Positions 1-10,962 of a stretch of 64,000 bases of DNA are shown one piece after another (position 1 is the stretch's first letter; every line of letters starts with the position of its first letter). The DNA is taken from positions 50,568,911 through 50,632,910 of the forward strand of contig CP136066.1 of assembly GCA_032622095.1 (NCBI GenBank), read 5' to 3'. Under the pieces are notes generated by a model. That model was not told the origin of the DNA. It did no database searches and saw only the letters and a list, made by a program, of their open reading frames with translations. This DNA comes from Siphonodentalium dalli (taxonomy: Eukaryota > Mollusca > Scaphopoda > Gadilida > Siphonodentaliidae). Made by a program: the position numbers and the translations under genes.

Positions 1-650
1 CTGTTCAGTTTTTATATCCCATAATTTGCAGAAGATAAAATGCATAATCGAGGTGACTATTGGGTTAACCCTTTACCCAACAAACCGGCCAAAACCGGCC
101 AAATAAAGCTTCAACAGCCTAAAATATCTTGGGTCTGTCTCAATAAAACCATACAAATATGGATATCATTGGAACCGGCTCATTGACCACATTGTGATGG
201 TTATAGTTATGCCCTGTGCCAATGCATTCTCTTATATATGCGAGTCGACCATAGGTCGCCTCGCATATATAAGAGAATGCATTGGCCTAAAAAAAATCTT
301 TTTTTAACACTTTTTACCATTTTTTCTTACATTCTTTAACAATTTTATAATTTTTAATGTGTTAAGCCAATGCATTCTCTTATATATGCGAGGCGACCTA
401 TGGTCGACTCGCATATATAAGAGAATGCATTGGCACAGGGCCGTTCTGTTGGGTAAAGGGTTAACACCACCAACTTCAACTGGGGAAGTTCAATTTGATC
501 CTAAGTCTCCCATAGCAGCTTAGGCATCAGAATGAGGTCCCCCCGAGGGTGAATTTGGTTATGCTAGCCCGCCGTTGCGCGATAGCCTGCACTAAATTCA
601 CCCTCTGGGGACCTCATTCTGCAAATGTCAGACACACTATTTCAAGGCTT
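1..650. mobile_element. Family B foldback element, 5' part outside window, interrupted by family A
   Basis: The right half of a B element (TCTGC...CAGACACACTATTTCAAGGCTT end) whose middle GTGAC-TA-TGGG / CACCACCAACTT sequence is split by the A element at 65-464. The B element is therefore the older insertion. Confidence 0.85.
65..464. mobile_element. Family A element (piggyBac-like MITE), full length
   Basis: Type copy of the family. TTAA target at both ends, then CCCTTTACCCAACA inverted ends. The interior holds two hairpins, each made of GCCAATGCATTCTCTTATAT arms around a GTCGACCATAGGTCGC core, in opposite orientation and separated by an A/T-rich spacer. About 400 bp, no coding capacity. 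TTAA targets and CCY ends are features of piggyBac elements. Confidence 0.85.
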
Positions 651-718
651 TCTCTCTATTCATTTTTTTATAGACAACAAAAATATTTATATTGTTTTGT
701 TTTTCTTGCCTGTTTCAG

Positions 719-802
719 TTGGAATCATCTTCCCTACAACTTGGTGCTACGACTAAATCGATTGCCTCGGCCATGGCTCAGCTGCTTACAGCTGCTGCTC
801 AG
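719..802 (+). CDS. TLN: Talin exon 1 of window (rod R5)
   Basis: 84 nt, phase 0 to 0, 28 codons beginning LESSSLQLGATTKSIAS and ending TAAAQ. The acceptor is a T-rich tract ending TTTCAG; the donor is CAG|GTGAGT. It matches the human segment ending in QLLTEAAQ, about residues 1081-1108, a helix of rod bundle R5. A degraded family F transposon begins about 15 bases into the following intron. Confidence 0.95.
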
Positions 803-815
803 GTGAGTTCGTACC

Positions 816-1072
816 CTTTGATTACTGAATGGATTCTCCCATTAAGTTATAAAACTCAACATTGGAATGATCTATTCTTCACTTTTAGGGATGTTCAGTT
901 TCTATAAGCAGACGACAGACAGAAACTTCTCAGGATGATCTATAGGGATGTTCCGCTAATAAGTTCAACAAACTTTGTAACAGTTTATTGAAGTTATTAG
1001 CTGAACAGCTTTACAAATGATTCAATAGTAATCAAGTAACTACTCCTCACCCAGTGTTCAGTTTACTAATAA
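816..1072. mobile_element. Degraded family F element
   Basis: Diverged copy of the TACTGAATGGATTCTCCC family (compare 7143-7352), without clear TTAA ends, in the intron right after exon 1. Confidence 0.6.
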
Positions 1073-1455
1073 CAGTAATAAAGATTTCAAACCATCTATT
1101 GTGTTCTAATTATTTATTGCACTTATTTATCGCCTAAAAACTACTGTTTAGTTATGATCTGTGGATTAAAATTTGTAGTGCTCCAAGATATGGCACCACA
1201 TTAGTCTAAATTTAAAGTGTCCGCAAATTTTAAGTGATAAAATGGCTCAATTCAAGGGGTCTTGAGACTGTATGCTGCCTACAACAACCACTTGAATCTG
1301 TAACAATATATCATTTGTATCTACATTTTTGAGTTGATTGAAATTTAAAATGTTTAATCAGGCTATATTGTCTTTTTTCTACAAATGATTAAGCATCTGA
1401 CCTTTATCAAAGTTTGAGTAGAAAGATGCCTGAAATAATAAAAGGATAACCATAT

Positions 1456-1900
1456 TTAACCCTTCCATGACTGGAGCTTTCTGAAATTTTGCAAAAACCC
1501 TCCCATAGGGAGCATTGCATATATAAGAAAATGCAGTGGCCTGACAACATACAGTAATGCTCTAATTAATCGACCTCTTAACCAAAGCAGAATTATGGGT
1601 AACTTTTCAGGATTTAGTCGGAAATACGGCTTGTTGCCATTCATCGGAAAGCTCTCGGGGAGAGCTTTCCGATGAATGGCAACAAGCCATATTTCCGACT
1701 AAATCCTGAAAAGTTACCCATAATTCTGCTTTGGTTAAGAGGTCGATTAATTAGAGCATTACTGTATACCTTGACCTTGTAAGCCATGCATTTTCTTATG
1801 GTTGCAAGGCTCCCTATGGGAGACTCACATATATAAGAGAATGCGCTGGCACAGAATCTTTAATGCTGCACCAGCTCAGCTCCCGTCATGAAAGGGTTAA
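1456..1900. mobile_element. Family C element (TTAA) with a family E hairpin inside
   Basis: TTAACCCTTCCATGACTGGA start and TCATGAAAGGGTTAA end; interior carries AATGCACTGG-type hairpins. A complete E palindrome occupies 1550-1766. Confidence 0.8.
1550..1766. mobile_element. Family E palindromic element (mariner-like MITE)
   Basis: TACAGTAATGC...GCATTACTGTA at the ends, arms nearly perfectly complementary for about 100 bp with centre CTCTCGGGGAGAG. TA at both boundaries fits a Tc1/mariner target. Confidence 0.8.
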
Positions 1901-2295
1901 CCCTTTACCCAACAGAAGGGCCCTGTGCCAATGCATTCTCTTATATATGCGAGTCGACCATCGGTCGCCTCGCATATATAAGAGAATGCATTGGCTTAAC
2001 ACATTAAAAATTATAAAATTGTTAAAGAATGTAAGAAAAAATGGTAAAAAGTGTTAAAAAAAGATTTTGTTTAGGCCAATGCATTCTCTTATATATGCGA
2101 GGCGACCTATGGTCGACTCGCATATATAAGAGAATGCATTGGCACTGGGCTAACTGTAACTATCACAATGTGGTCAAGGAGCCGATTCCAATGATATCCA
2201 TATTTGTATGGTTCTATTGAGACAGACCGAAGATATTTTAGGCTGTTGAAGCTTTATTTGGCCGGTTTTGGCCGGTTTGTTGGGTAAAGGGTTAA
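1897..2295. mobile_element. Family A element, full length
   Basis: Opposite orientation to the copy at 65-464. Its left TTAA is also the right TTAA of the C element, so one tetranucleotide serves two elements. It ends 26 bases before exon 2. Confidence 0.85.
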
Positions 2296-2321
2296 CAGCA
2301 ATATATATTGTTTAATTGTAG

Positions 2322-2549
2322 GGCGATGAGAATTATGTTGGTATTGCATCGAGGGATGCTGCTAATGCATTACGCATCATGACGAGTGCAGTGCGTGGTG
2401 TGGCTGCTACGACTGACGACAAACAGATCCAGGAACATATCATAGAGAATGCTAGGGAAGTCCTAGCAATGTCCAGGAATCTTCTCATAGAATCCAAGAA
2501 AGTCCTTCATGAGCCAAACAATGCTGAGAATCAACAGAGGCTTAGCCAG
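2322..2549 (+). CDS. TLN: Talin exon 2 of window (rod R5)
   Basis: 228 nt, phase 0 to 0, 76 codons. It opens GDENYVGIASRDAANAL and ends ENQQRLSQ, matching human about 1109-1184 with no length change. The acceptor is AATTGTAG and the donor CAG|GTATAT. It encodes long amphipathic helices of R5. The acceptor is only 26 bases downstream of a complete family A element, so that transposon sits inside the likely branch-point region. Confidence 0.96.
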
Positions 2550-2647
2550 GTATATTTGGTTATTCCTAAACAATTTTGTAAATGACATAAATACAAATAC
2601 GACAAGAAATAAAGCTGAAAATGACCTTCTATTCTCAACAAACGTCC

Positions 2648-3039
2648 AAGTCTGGAAATAGTGTATTTGTCATTTACAGAATGAGGTTCTCAGAGGGTGA
2701 ATTTAGTGATGCTACCCCACACAGTGGGCTAGCATCACCAAACTCATCCTCTGTGGACCTCATTCTGCTTAGGCCTCATCTTCTGAGTACTATCTATAGT
2801 CACAAATTAACATTGTTTTTAGAAGATAAAATGCATAATCGAGGTGACTAATGGGTGAACATCACCAATTTCAACTGGGGAACTTCGATCTGGTCTCCCA
2901 TAGCAGTTGATGCGAAAGCAGAATGAGGTTCCCAGTGCATGAATTTGGTGATGCTAGCCTGCTGTGTGGGATATTGTCATTAAATTCACCCTCTGGGGAC
3001 CTCATTCTAAAAAAGTCAAACACACTATTTCCAGGCTTG
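2648..3039. mobile_element. Family B element
   Basis: AAGTCTGGAAATAGTG to CACTATTTCCAGGCTT inverted ends; two GAATGAGGT...CACCCTCT palindromes flank a unique middle containing TGCATAATCGAGGTGAC. Confidence 0.8.
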
Positions 3040-3274
3040 CAAATGACGTTTATTGTTTGGTGTCTCATATTGTGTCAGGTAGATTTTCAGCACTATTGCT
3101 ATTTCAGAAAGAAAATACTGACTTCAAAAACAGAAATTCAACAACTAAGACTGAAAACAAACATATTTTCTCAATGTCTTTTTGGACTTTTGTCACTTGC
3201 TTTAGTGTTCAGAAAGTCAACGAGAATCCATTATTTAGATTTTTTTATGCTGATGCTGGTTTTATTTTCTACAG

Positions 3275-3394
3275 GTTGCGAAGGATGTGTCTAATGCAAT
3301 GAACAACTGTATTAACTGTTTACCAGGACAGAGAGATGTGGATGCCGCTATTCGACAGATTACAGCATCCAGTCAGGCTCTGGCCACCGCTCAG
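3275..3394 (+). CDS. TLN: Talin exon 3 of window (R5/R6 boundary)
   Basis: 120 nt, phase 0 to 0, 40 codons beginning VAKDVSNAMNNCINCLPGQ. The CLPGQRDVD motif is shared with human TLN1 near 1200. The acceptor is TTTTCTACAG. The donor CAG|GTTATT is weaker than its neighbours (T at +3). It contributes the end of R5 and the first helix of R6. A truncated family C element starts 22 bases after the donor. Confidence 0.95.
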
Positions 3395-3415
3395 GTTATT
3401 ATCGAGTTACTATAT

Positions 3416-3466
3416 TAACCCTTTCATGATGGGAGCTGTGCTGGTGCAGCATTAAGGATCATATTT
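3416..3466. mobile_element. Family C terminal fragment
   Basis: TTAACCCTTTCATGATGGGA and about 30 more bases of the family C end; the rest is absent. Starts 22 bases after the exon 3 donor. Confidence 0.6.
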
Positions 3467-3649
3467 GTATTATCATAATATACTGATCAAAGACAATGCT
3501 AATATTTGGTGATTTTTGAAACTCCTCATTTTTGACACTTACTATTCATTGAATCAGGACCAAGGACCTACGTTTCCAATTAAGCCTTTAACCCAAAACA
3601 ATTTTTATTTTAAATTTGTTTAATACATATATAAATGTTTGTTTGACAG

Positions 3650-3748
3650 GATGAAGTAGTACAAAAAGTGCAACTAGTACAACATCTAGCTCATCCACTG
3701 CATGAGTTCCATATTGCAGCTATCCATATGTCTGAAGCGATAGTTTAG
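3650..3748 (+). other. Possible alternative terminal talin exon (weak)
   Basis: After an acceptor-like TTTGTTTGACAG, a phase-0 frame compatible with exon 3 stays open for 32 codons (starting DEVVQKVQLVQHLAHPL) and then reaches TAG. An AATAAA lies about 80 bases further on, at 3830. Use of this exon would truncate talin in R6. The composition looks coding-like, but there is no known counterpart in talin and it may be chance. Confidence 0.18.
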
Positions 3749-3926
3749 AGATTAAATTAGTGACGTAGGCTCCTGGCCCTGTGAATTATTCCTGCAAGTT
3801 TACAAATTAATCAAGGAGAAAAATTTACAAATAAATACAAAAATTCTCTATTTAACTTACTGACTGTCAATATGAAAAATATGACTATTCTGTTTGGACC
3901 TAATAAAGCTTGTCATCCCATTGTAG

Positions 3927-4264
3927 TTCCCGCCGACGACTAAGAGCTATCAGGAGGTTCAGCAGCAGATGAATACTCACGCGGCTAACCTTAACCAAGC
4001 GGCCAGTGATGTGGTGACATCAGCCCGTGGCACACCTCAACATCTCGCTGGCTCATCCAATCGTTATGGAGTTTCTTATCAAGATTTCTTTGACACTGGT
4101 TTGACGATAGCTGGCATTACTAAGGACCAAGAAACACAAGGACAGATTGTCGGTGGCCTAAAGAGCGTTTCCATGGTTTCCACTAAGCTACTGCTGGCAG
4201 CCAAATCTGTCTCAGCTGATCCCTCTGCTCCGAATTCAAAGAATCAGCTGGCACAGGCCGCAAG
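3927..4264 (+). CDS. TLN: Talin exon 4 of window (rod R6)
   Basis: 338 nt, phase 0 to 2, the longest exon here: 112 codons plus two bases. It opens FPPTTKSYQEVQQQ and includes ARGTPQHLA and STKLLLAAKSVSADPSAPN, matching human about 1225-1337. The acceptor is CATTGTAG. The donor AAG|GTGAGC splits an arginine codon that is completed in exon 5. It forms most of rod bundle R6. Confidence 0.96.
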
Positions 4265-4429
4265 GTGAGCCGCTCGTCAAAATGTCCATGGCACCGAAAA
4301 GGCTAATTCAATTTATTGGCTAATTATACCCCCACTCTCGAAGAGAATGGGGGGTGTACTGGGTTGACCTCATATATCTGTCCGTCGAGCCGTCCAGATA
4401 TTTATCCATCATTTCGTCCGTCTGTCCCA

Positions 4430-4660
4430 TGAGGACATTCAACGGAGATGAGTGTTCAATCGTTTTTTTCCCTGATTTTCCATTCTAGAGTTACTCATCT
4501 TCCTTTATCTGGAAATGTTTTTTTTTTTGCTGTCCAAGCATATATCTCCACCACTGGTTGATGAATCTCAATGAAATTTGGTATGGATGTTTACTACTAT
4601 GAGGGCATTCAATGGAGTGGAGTAATCCCCTTTCCAATCAATGTTTACATATGTTATGAG
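4430..4660. repeat. Copy of the 150-bp GATGAATCTCAATGAAATTTGG repeat
   Basis: Contains CCATTCTAGAGTTACTCATC and the ATATCTCCACCACTGGTTGA motif also seen in tandem at 22880-23310. Confidence 0.6.
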
Positions 4661-4666
4661 GATTGG

Positions 4667-5145
4667 CAAGTCTTGAAATAGTGTGTCTGTCATTTGCAGA
4701 ATGAGGTCCACAGAGGGTGAATTTAGTGATGCTACCCTGCTAAGCAGGCTAGCATCACTGAATTAACCCTCTGGGGACCTCATGCTGCTTCAGCCTCATC
4801 TTCTGTGAAGTGTCTATAGTCTCAAATTAACATGGTTACCTTTGGTTTGGTTTGGTTACTTTTACCCTTCTGTTCAGTTTCGATATCCCATAATTTGCAG
4901 AAGATAAAATGCATAATCGAGGCGACTAATGGGTGAACATCACTACCTCAATTGGGAAGTGCAATCTGATCCTTGGTCTCTCATAGCAGTTGAGCCCTAA
5001 GCAGAATGCTGTTCTGAAAGGGTGAATTTGGTAATGCTAGCTCACTGTGTGTGATAGCATCTCTAAATTTCGCCCTCTGGACTGTTCTGGAGGCCTCATT
5101 CTGCAAATGACAGACAGACTATTTGATAGACTATTTCAAGGCTTG
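4667..5145. mobile_element. Family B element, near full length
   Basis: CAAGTCTTGAAATAGTGTGT start and CTATTTCAAGGCTTG end, with both GAATGAGG palindromes and the full central region. Confidence 0.8.
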
Positions 5146-5234
5146 AGTCTTGGAATAAAAACATGTTTACTTGTGAAATTCCTGATCAGTGGAACAAGTT
5201 TTTGTAGGTTCATTTTGTAACTTTATATTTTCAG

Positions 5235-5328
5235 GGCTGTGACAGAAAGCATCAACTTGTTGATCAATATTTGTACCGTTTCGGCACCAGGTCAGAAGGA
5301 GTGTGATAATGCTCTCAGGCAAATTCAG
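5235..5328 (+). CDS. TLN: Talin exon 5 of window (R6/R7)
   Basis: 94 nt. The first base completes the arginine split from exon 4, then 31 codons follow: AVTESINLLINIC and APGQKECDNALRQIQ. The acceptor is ATTTTCAG and the donor CAG|GTAGGC. It matches human about 1338-1368, including the conserved PGQKECDNALR turn that joins R6 to R7. Confidence 0.96.
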
Positions 5329-5650
5329 GTAGGCTGTCAATTTGTGGTTTACTATTCTTCTCTTAGACTCTTAGAATTATCATTGATTTTCAAAATTTTA
5401 GTCATATTGTAAAATGTATGTAAATGGGTAATTTTTTGGTAAGTTAGCTTCTGTGAATTTCAAACTTTTTCCCACAATTTATCCAGAATACCAGACTCAT
5501 TTTTGTTTTTTTTAAAAGTGATATATTTACACAAAATATTCCCATGTAATATTTGCACCTCTGTCCCAACATGAGTGCAGATCTATTAACAGTTAAATAT
5601 TATCTTGAGGCCTCAAATATAAATATCGACAGCAGCTTCAAACAGGAATA

Positions 5651-5868
5651 TACAGTAATGCCCTAAATAATCGACTCCTTAACCACAGCAGAATTATGGG
5701 TAATTTTTCAGGATTTAGTCGGAAATATGGCTTGTTGCCATTCATCGGAAAGCTCTCAGTGAGAGCTTTCCGATGAAATGGCAACAAGCCATATTTCCAA
5801 TTAAATCCTGAAAAATTACCCATAATTCTTCTGTGGTTAAGGAGTCAATTATTTAGGGCATTACTGTA
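5651..5868. mobile_element. Family E palindromic element
   Basis: TACAGTAATGCCCTAA to TTAGGGCATTACTGTA, with long complementary arms around AGCTCTCAGTGAGAGCT. Confidence 0.85.
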
Positions 5869-6239
5869 GCAATGTCTAGAATATTTGGCTAAATGTACTT
5901 AATGATATCTATGTTTTGTTATCAAAAGCTGATGAATCTTAGGCCGTTAAAAATAAATACCTGTGTTTTCAGGCAATTATATATGAAAAATATGGTTGTG
6001 GGAGGGAGGCTTTTAATTTTTTTCCAAGAATTCTAGACATTAATGCATGATTGACTAATCTTATGGAGTATAAACCTGCATTTTGCCATGAAATCTAAGG
6101 AATGTTTTTAGACATTACATTTTAAACAGAAATTTTCCTAAATTTCTAATTGAGGAAGTTTATTCTTGAAATCTTGAGAAAATTGTGGGTATTTTTGCAG
6201 ATCATTTTTTTTTATAAGGCCCACATCAGGTGATGCGTG

Positions 6240-6732
6240 GTGTGCCTGAAAACACATAACTTATATTTATTTGGTTTTATACTGGAATGTTTATATTTAT
6301 GACACCCTCTTTGGGTGATGAGGGAGGTGTCTTAGAAAACAGAACTTATATTTATTTGGTTTATACTGGAATGTTTATATTTATGACACCCTCTTTGGGT
6401 GATGAGGGAGGTGCCTTGAAATAGGGTGTCTGTCATTTGCAGAATGAGGTCCACAGAGGGTGAATTTAGTGAAGCTACCCCACATAGTGGGCTAGCATCA
6501 CCAAATTCACCCTCTGGGAACCTCATTCTGCTTACACCTCAGCAGAATGAGGTTCCCAGAGGGTGAATTTGGTGATGCTAGCCCGCTATGTGGGGTAGCA
6601 TCACTAAATTCACCCTCTGGGGACCTCATTCTGCAAATGACAGACACCCTATTTCAATGCTTGGATGAGGGAGGTGCCTGAGAAAACAGAATTTATATTT
6701 ATCGGGCCTTATACTGGAATGTTCTTTTTCAG
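6240..6732 (+). repeat. Tandem repeat of the exon 6 acceptor-proximal sequence
   Basis: Units of about 85-95 bp (GATGAGGGAGGTG, ACTTATATTTATTTGG, ACTGGAATGTTTATA) occur about three times. The last unit runs into TTCTTTTTCAG and exon 6. A B element interrupts the array at 6413-6664. Confidence 0.8.
6413..6664. mobile_element. Short family B element (double palindrome only)
   Basis: GCCTTGAAATAGGGTGTCTG start and CTATTTCAATGCTTGG end. It lacks the unique middle of long B elements. It sits between two copies of GATGAGGGAGGTGCC. Confidence 0.8.
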
Positions 6733-6822
6733 ATGATGAGGAACATCTTGGATTATCCCAATGAGCCGGTAACAGACTTCTCTTATTTTGAATGTCTGGA
6801 AGCTGTCATGGATAAGTCAAAG
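6733..6822 (+). CDS. TLN: Talin exon 6 of window (R7)
   Basis: 90 nt, phase 0 to 0, 30 codons (MMRNILDYPNEPV, then FSYFECLEAVMDKSK), three residues shorter than human about 1369-1401. The acceptor is GTTCTTTTTCAG and the donor AAG|GTGAGA. The initial ATG is internal and not a translation start. The 70 bases before the exon are the last unit of a local tandem repeat, so the acceptor region itself has been copied upstream. Confidence 0.94.
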
Positions 6823-7142
6823 GTGAGAATAAATTACCGTCATTTGTTGCTTTCTATAATATTTATACATAAAATTACGGAGAGGGACTATCAACTAATT
6901 TTGTTGATAATCTACTGAAAACATTCTCAAATTACAAACTGCCGTACTTTAAGCCACGCCCATTTCTCAGGCCCGTGAGCATGGATCCGAAACCCTGCAT
7001 GTGCAACCTTTTTATTCGCGTTCATTCAGTTGGGGAAACTTTTAATCCGTAGAAATAATTGCGGTATGTTGAATTGACTTTATACAGCCTTTGTGAATTT
7101 CTCTCTTCCTAATGATTTATTTGTTTAATAGCGTCTTATCAT

Positions 7143-7352
7143 TAACCCTTTCTATACTGAATGGATTCTCCCAATCAGTACTAAAAGTATACATTGAAGC
7201 AGTCTATTATTCATCTGGAGGGGTTTTCTTGAAAAATAAGCAGACGGCAGATAATAAAAGTGCAGAAGAACAGTCATCAGTTGAACTTATTATCTGAACA
7301 TTTCCTAAGGGATAACTACTCGTCGATGAGTATTTAGTATAGAAAGGGTTAA
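7143..7352. mobile_element. Family F element (TTAA ends)
   Basis: TTAACCCTTTCTATACTGAA start, TATTTAGTATAGAAAGGGTTAA end (quoted in part). The inner arms GAACTTATTATCTGAACATT form part of a hairpin in fuller copies. Confidence 0.75.
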
Positions 7353-8041
7353 AGTATCAGGGATATTCACAGGCATCAAGCTTTTAATTTAGAGTTTACT
7401 TGGAACCCTTTTAATTTATTGAGATGATGAATTTCTACAATTTCGATGACACATTCTTAGCCATTGAAATGCTGCTTTATTCCTGCATTTTTTTGTCAAT
7501 TTTATTGAAGCTTTACACCATGGGACCTGTGCATTTGTGATTATGAGGTTCGTCTTACTTTATTTTGGTGGAGTTATCCCCCTTTTTCGACTTCAATTTT
7601 TTTCGCAACAATCAAATCAGTATGTTAGTCAGGGCTCTATTTAACTGGATTGCGATGCAATTTCCAATTTCTGTTAAACCAATTTACAATGGAAAAACAT
7701 GTAATGTTAGGGAATGCTATACAAAATCTACTCAATACTGCAAAATGCTATACAAATTAAAAAAAATAAATGGACCCCTGATGTCAGTATGTCCATCTAT
7801 GTGTGCGTCAAATAGAGCATAACTTTAGTGGGTAAAACTTTTCCGGTATTGGGGGTGTATCCTTAGTCCCATTGGATCAACCCACCTCTAGTTGTTTATA
7901 TGTAATGAACAAAATATATTAGTCACTATGATATGTTTAGATTTTTGAAGCTGTTATATATTGTACCTCTTATTACTCATGCAGCAAATTGAGATTCTTA
8001 AATATAAGGTAAGACAGAATGAGTGAATGAAGCTTCTACAA

Positions 8042-8489
8042 CAGGCCTCAAGATATGGTGCCGCACATTTACCGAATGAGGTCCCCAGAGGGTGAATTTA
8101 GTGCCAGCATGACTAAATTCACTCTCTAGGGACCTCATTCTGCTTAGGCCTCATCCTCTCTGGAAGTATCTTTATTATCAAATTAGCAAGTTTTTTTTTA
8201 TTAGTTTCTTTAGAAACTTCTTTCGAGAGTTTTTTTTTCAGTTTTAGTTTAGTTTCTCTGTATCCCCAAATTGGAAGATGACACAATGCATATAATCAAG
8301 GTGCCCAATGGGTGAAAATCACCATTTTACCATCTGCGTACTTAAATCTTGAGTCTAGGTCTGCCATAGCAGATGAGGCCATGTAGAATGAGGACCCAAG
8401 AGGATGAATTTGGTGATGCTAGCCCACACTAAATTCACCCTCTGGGGACCTCATTCTGCAAATGTCCGGCACCATAATTGCAGGCCTGT
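8042..8489. mobile_element. Family B element, subfamily B2
   Basis: Ends are CAGGCCTCAAGATATGGTGC and GCACCATAATTGCAGGCCTG. The interior palindromes are the family B type (GAATGAGGTCCCCAGAGGGT). Confidence 0.75.
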
Positions 8490-9226
8490 TCAACAGTCAC
8501 AGTAGTTTGTTCAGTTCGTTATCACCGTACATAATCTCATATATCATATGAGATTTGTTCTGATAAGTAAAATGAAAAATTATTTATTTTTTTGGGCAGC
8601 ACTGTAATGCGTTTAGATACAGTTTGTGCTGATCACATACATCGTTTTGGGACATATTTGCTTCTTTTTGAGTCAGAATGCTACTGATTTGTCTCGTGCC
8701 TGATTGTTTTTATAAGTCTCATTTTATTCATAATGTCCCATTATTGTTGCTTACGTCAATCTGCATGGCATGACACGTGGACAGAGTATTAGATTATCAG
8801 TCTTTTATACACGCTATCAAACGGACATGGCTCATTCAAACCTCTAAATTTTGTCTACGTAATTTGGAGCAACGGATATTATAGATTGATAATTACAAGA
8901 AATATCGATATACCGGCTTCATATGTTCTGGAAAATGGCTTTGTTTTTTCTCCAGAAGTCACACAACCACTGTTTATTTCTACCATATCATGAATAGACT
9001 AACATGCAACGATTGTTTCTGTTCAACGCTGTGCACATGGCTGTTGTAAGGGTTTGGTACCCGTGTTCAAAGTTTTTGTATTTTGTATTACTTCAATGCA
9101 TCTTTCTGGGACATATAATGCCTATAGAAAGGTAGTTCATGAATTCATCGACCTATTTTGATACCGGTAAAAATTCATAATAAAATATTATTGGATGTAT
9201 TTTGGAGCGCAAACTGCCATGTAGCT
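8490..9226. other. Intron sequence without recognised features
   Basis: No exon, hairpin element or tandem repeat was recognised between the B2 element and the D element. Confidence 0.5.
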
Positions 9227-9618
9227 TTAACCCTTTCAGTGCCAGGGGCCGATGTCATCGGCCCTAATATATGGGTATGCTTAAGCATGCTATGGCGAAT
9301 TTAAAAACAAACTGGATAAAACCTTAGGGGCATGTTATAACTCAAAACTATCACCAAGTATTCATAGTAATAAGTTTGATGCCTATGAAAAACGTAAGAT
9401 TCCCTGGCACTAAACCTACAAAATATGTTCTGTTAAAGAATATAAGAAACAAATATTAAAATTGTAAAAAATAATAACAAATGATGAAAAATTGTTAGGC
9501 CAATGCATTCTCTTATATATGCGAGGCGACCTATGGTCGACTCGCATATATAAGAGAATGCATTGGCACAGGGTATATGGGTTGATACAAAAATCGGACT
9601 TGGCACTGAAAGGGTTAA
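9227..9618. mobile_element. Family D element (TTAA ends) carrying a family A hairpin
   Basis: TTAACCCTTTCAGTGCCAGG start and GGCACTGAAAGGGTTAA end. The only hairpin is the AATGCATTCTC / GTCGACC type otherwise found in A. Confidence 0.8.
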
Positions 9619-10048
9619 TACACGCTATTAAATGTACCAATAATTTGATGCAAAATATATTCTCCTCGCATACATTGAATACCTATATTATGTGTCCTCA
9701 ATAAATACAGCAGAATATAGATAATTAGTCTGACTTCATATAATCTTTTTTTATTTTATTCTCAATCTGACAACTCGAGTCATTTGAGCATAAAATAATT
9801 TTTATTTTGAGGAAGAATGCGTTTATCTCATTATACTTCATGTTTTTCTCTTCTTGCGATCGATTCTGTTGTGTGTGTAAGAATTTCTTCATTTCATTGA
9901 TATTCAACCTAGTTATTTGAAAATTGAGTAAATAGACTAAGATGTAAGTTTGGCTGCATTTGTAAAAGTTAGATAAGCATGAACTATATCTCACTCAGAA
10001 AGAAAATAGTTCACTAGTATTAATCTCATCTTCGCCCATATTCAGTTC

Positions 10049-10303
10049 TTAACCCTTTCATGACTGGAGATGCGCTGGTGCAGCTTTAAAGATCCTGTGC
10101 CAGTGCATTCTCTTATATATATGCGAGTCTCCCATAGGATATAAGAAAATGCACTGGCTTACACAACACCAAAGTAAATACTGTTAGGCCAATGCATTCT
10201 CTTATATATGCGAGGCTCCCTATGGCGACTCATATATATAAGAGAATGCATTGGCACAGGGTTTTCTAAAAAATTCAGAAAGCACCAGTCATGAAAGGTT
10301 TAA
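10049..10303. mobile_element. Family C element
   Basis: TTAACCCTTTCATGACTGGA start and CAGTCATGAAAGGTTTAA end, two hairpins with GTGCATTCTC and CCAATGCATTCTC arms. Confidence 0.75.
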
Positions 10304-10844
10304 TCCATTTGAGTTTCAGTTCAGCCATCTGATACTGTCAATATTTGGTTATCTATGGTTTGAAACTTGATTAATGCTCTTCAGTTTTCATTCCTTGTGT
10401 ACAAGGATCTGTCTGAAATATAGACATTGAACAAATACTCACTAAAACTTATTTTCTTTTGACGACTCCAACTTATTGTGGGGCTCCCCATAGGATAAAA
10501 TTCAGTTTCTTTGTGGTCAAACTTGACTCTTTCTACCAATTCAATGTGCCTGCGTTTATTTCTTAAATAAATTTTTTTCATGAAGCCATAACCCTCAGCC
10601 AAGAACATTCATTTCGAAAATGAAAATTTTGTTAAATAGATAGTTTTATTTTTCCTTTATTTTACCTAAATTCAAAACATCTATGTCTAAGGAGACATTA
10701 ATCAACATTTATTCAGGGGAATGTTTTTTAACTTTTGCTCTTCAGGCCGAGTCAGTTCATTATGTTGCGGCACAATTGTTTTGGCAAAACAAGCACTTTG
10801 TAGTTGCCACTGTTATTGAGGAAGCGAGTCATACAATGTATCTT

Positions 10845-10962
10845 TACAGATGGTATATCTCCTATAGCAAGTTTTATATTGTTTCCTGGGTATAAAATAA
10901 ACATCATTCAAAGTCTCCTGTCCTGAACTATATAAAACGTGTTTAAGAAGAGATAGACCATC
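10845..10962. mobile_element. Family H end fragment
   Basis: TATTGTTTCCTGGGTATAAA and GAGATAGACCATCTT resemble the inverted ends of the longer H elements at 40927 and 58793. Confidence 0.5.

Noticed and set aside
2871-3068. Recurrent frames with MRSPEGEF or NSPSGDLIL
   Set aside because: Translations of the family B palindrome (GAGGTCCCCAGAGGGTGAAT); they follow the repeat copies, not genes.
7565-7822. 85-codon frame in intron 6
   Set aside because: No splice-site pair in phase and no family resemblance.
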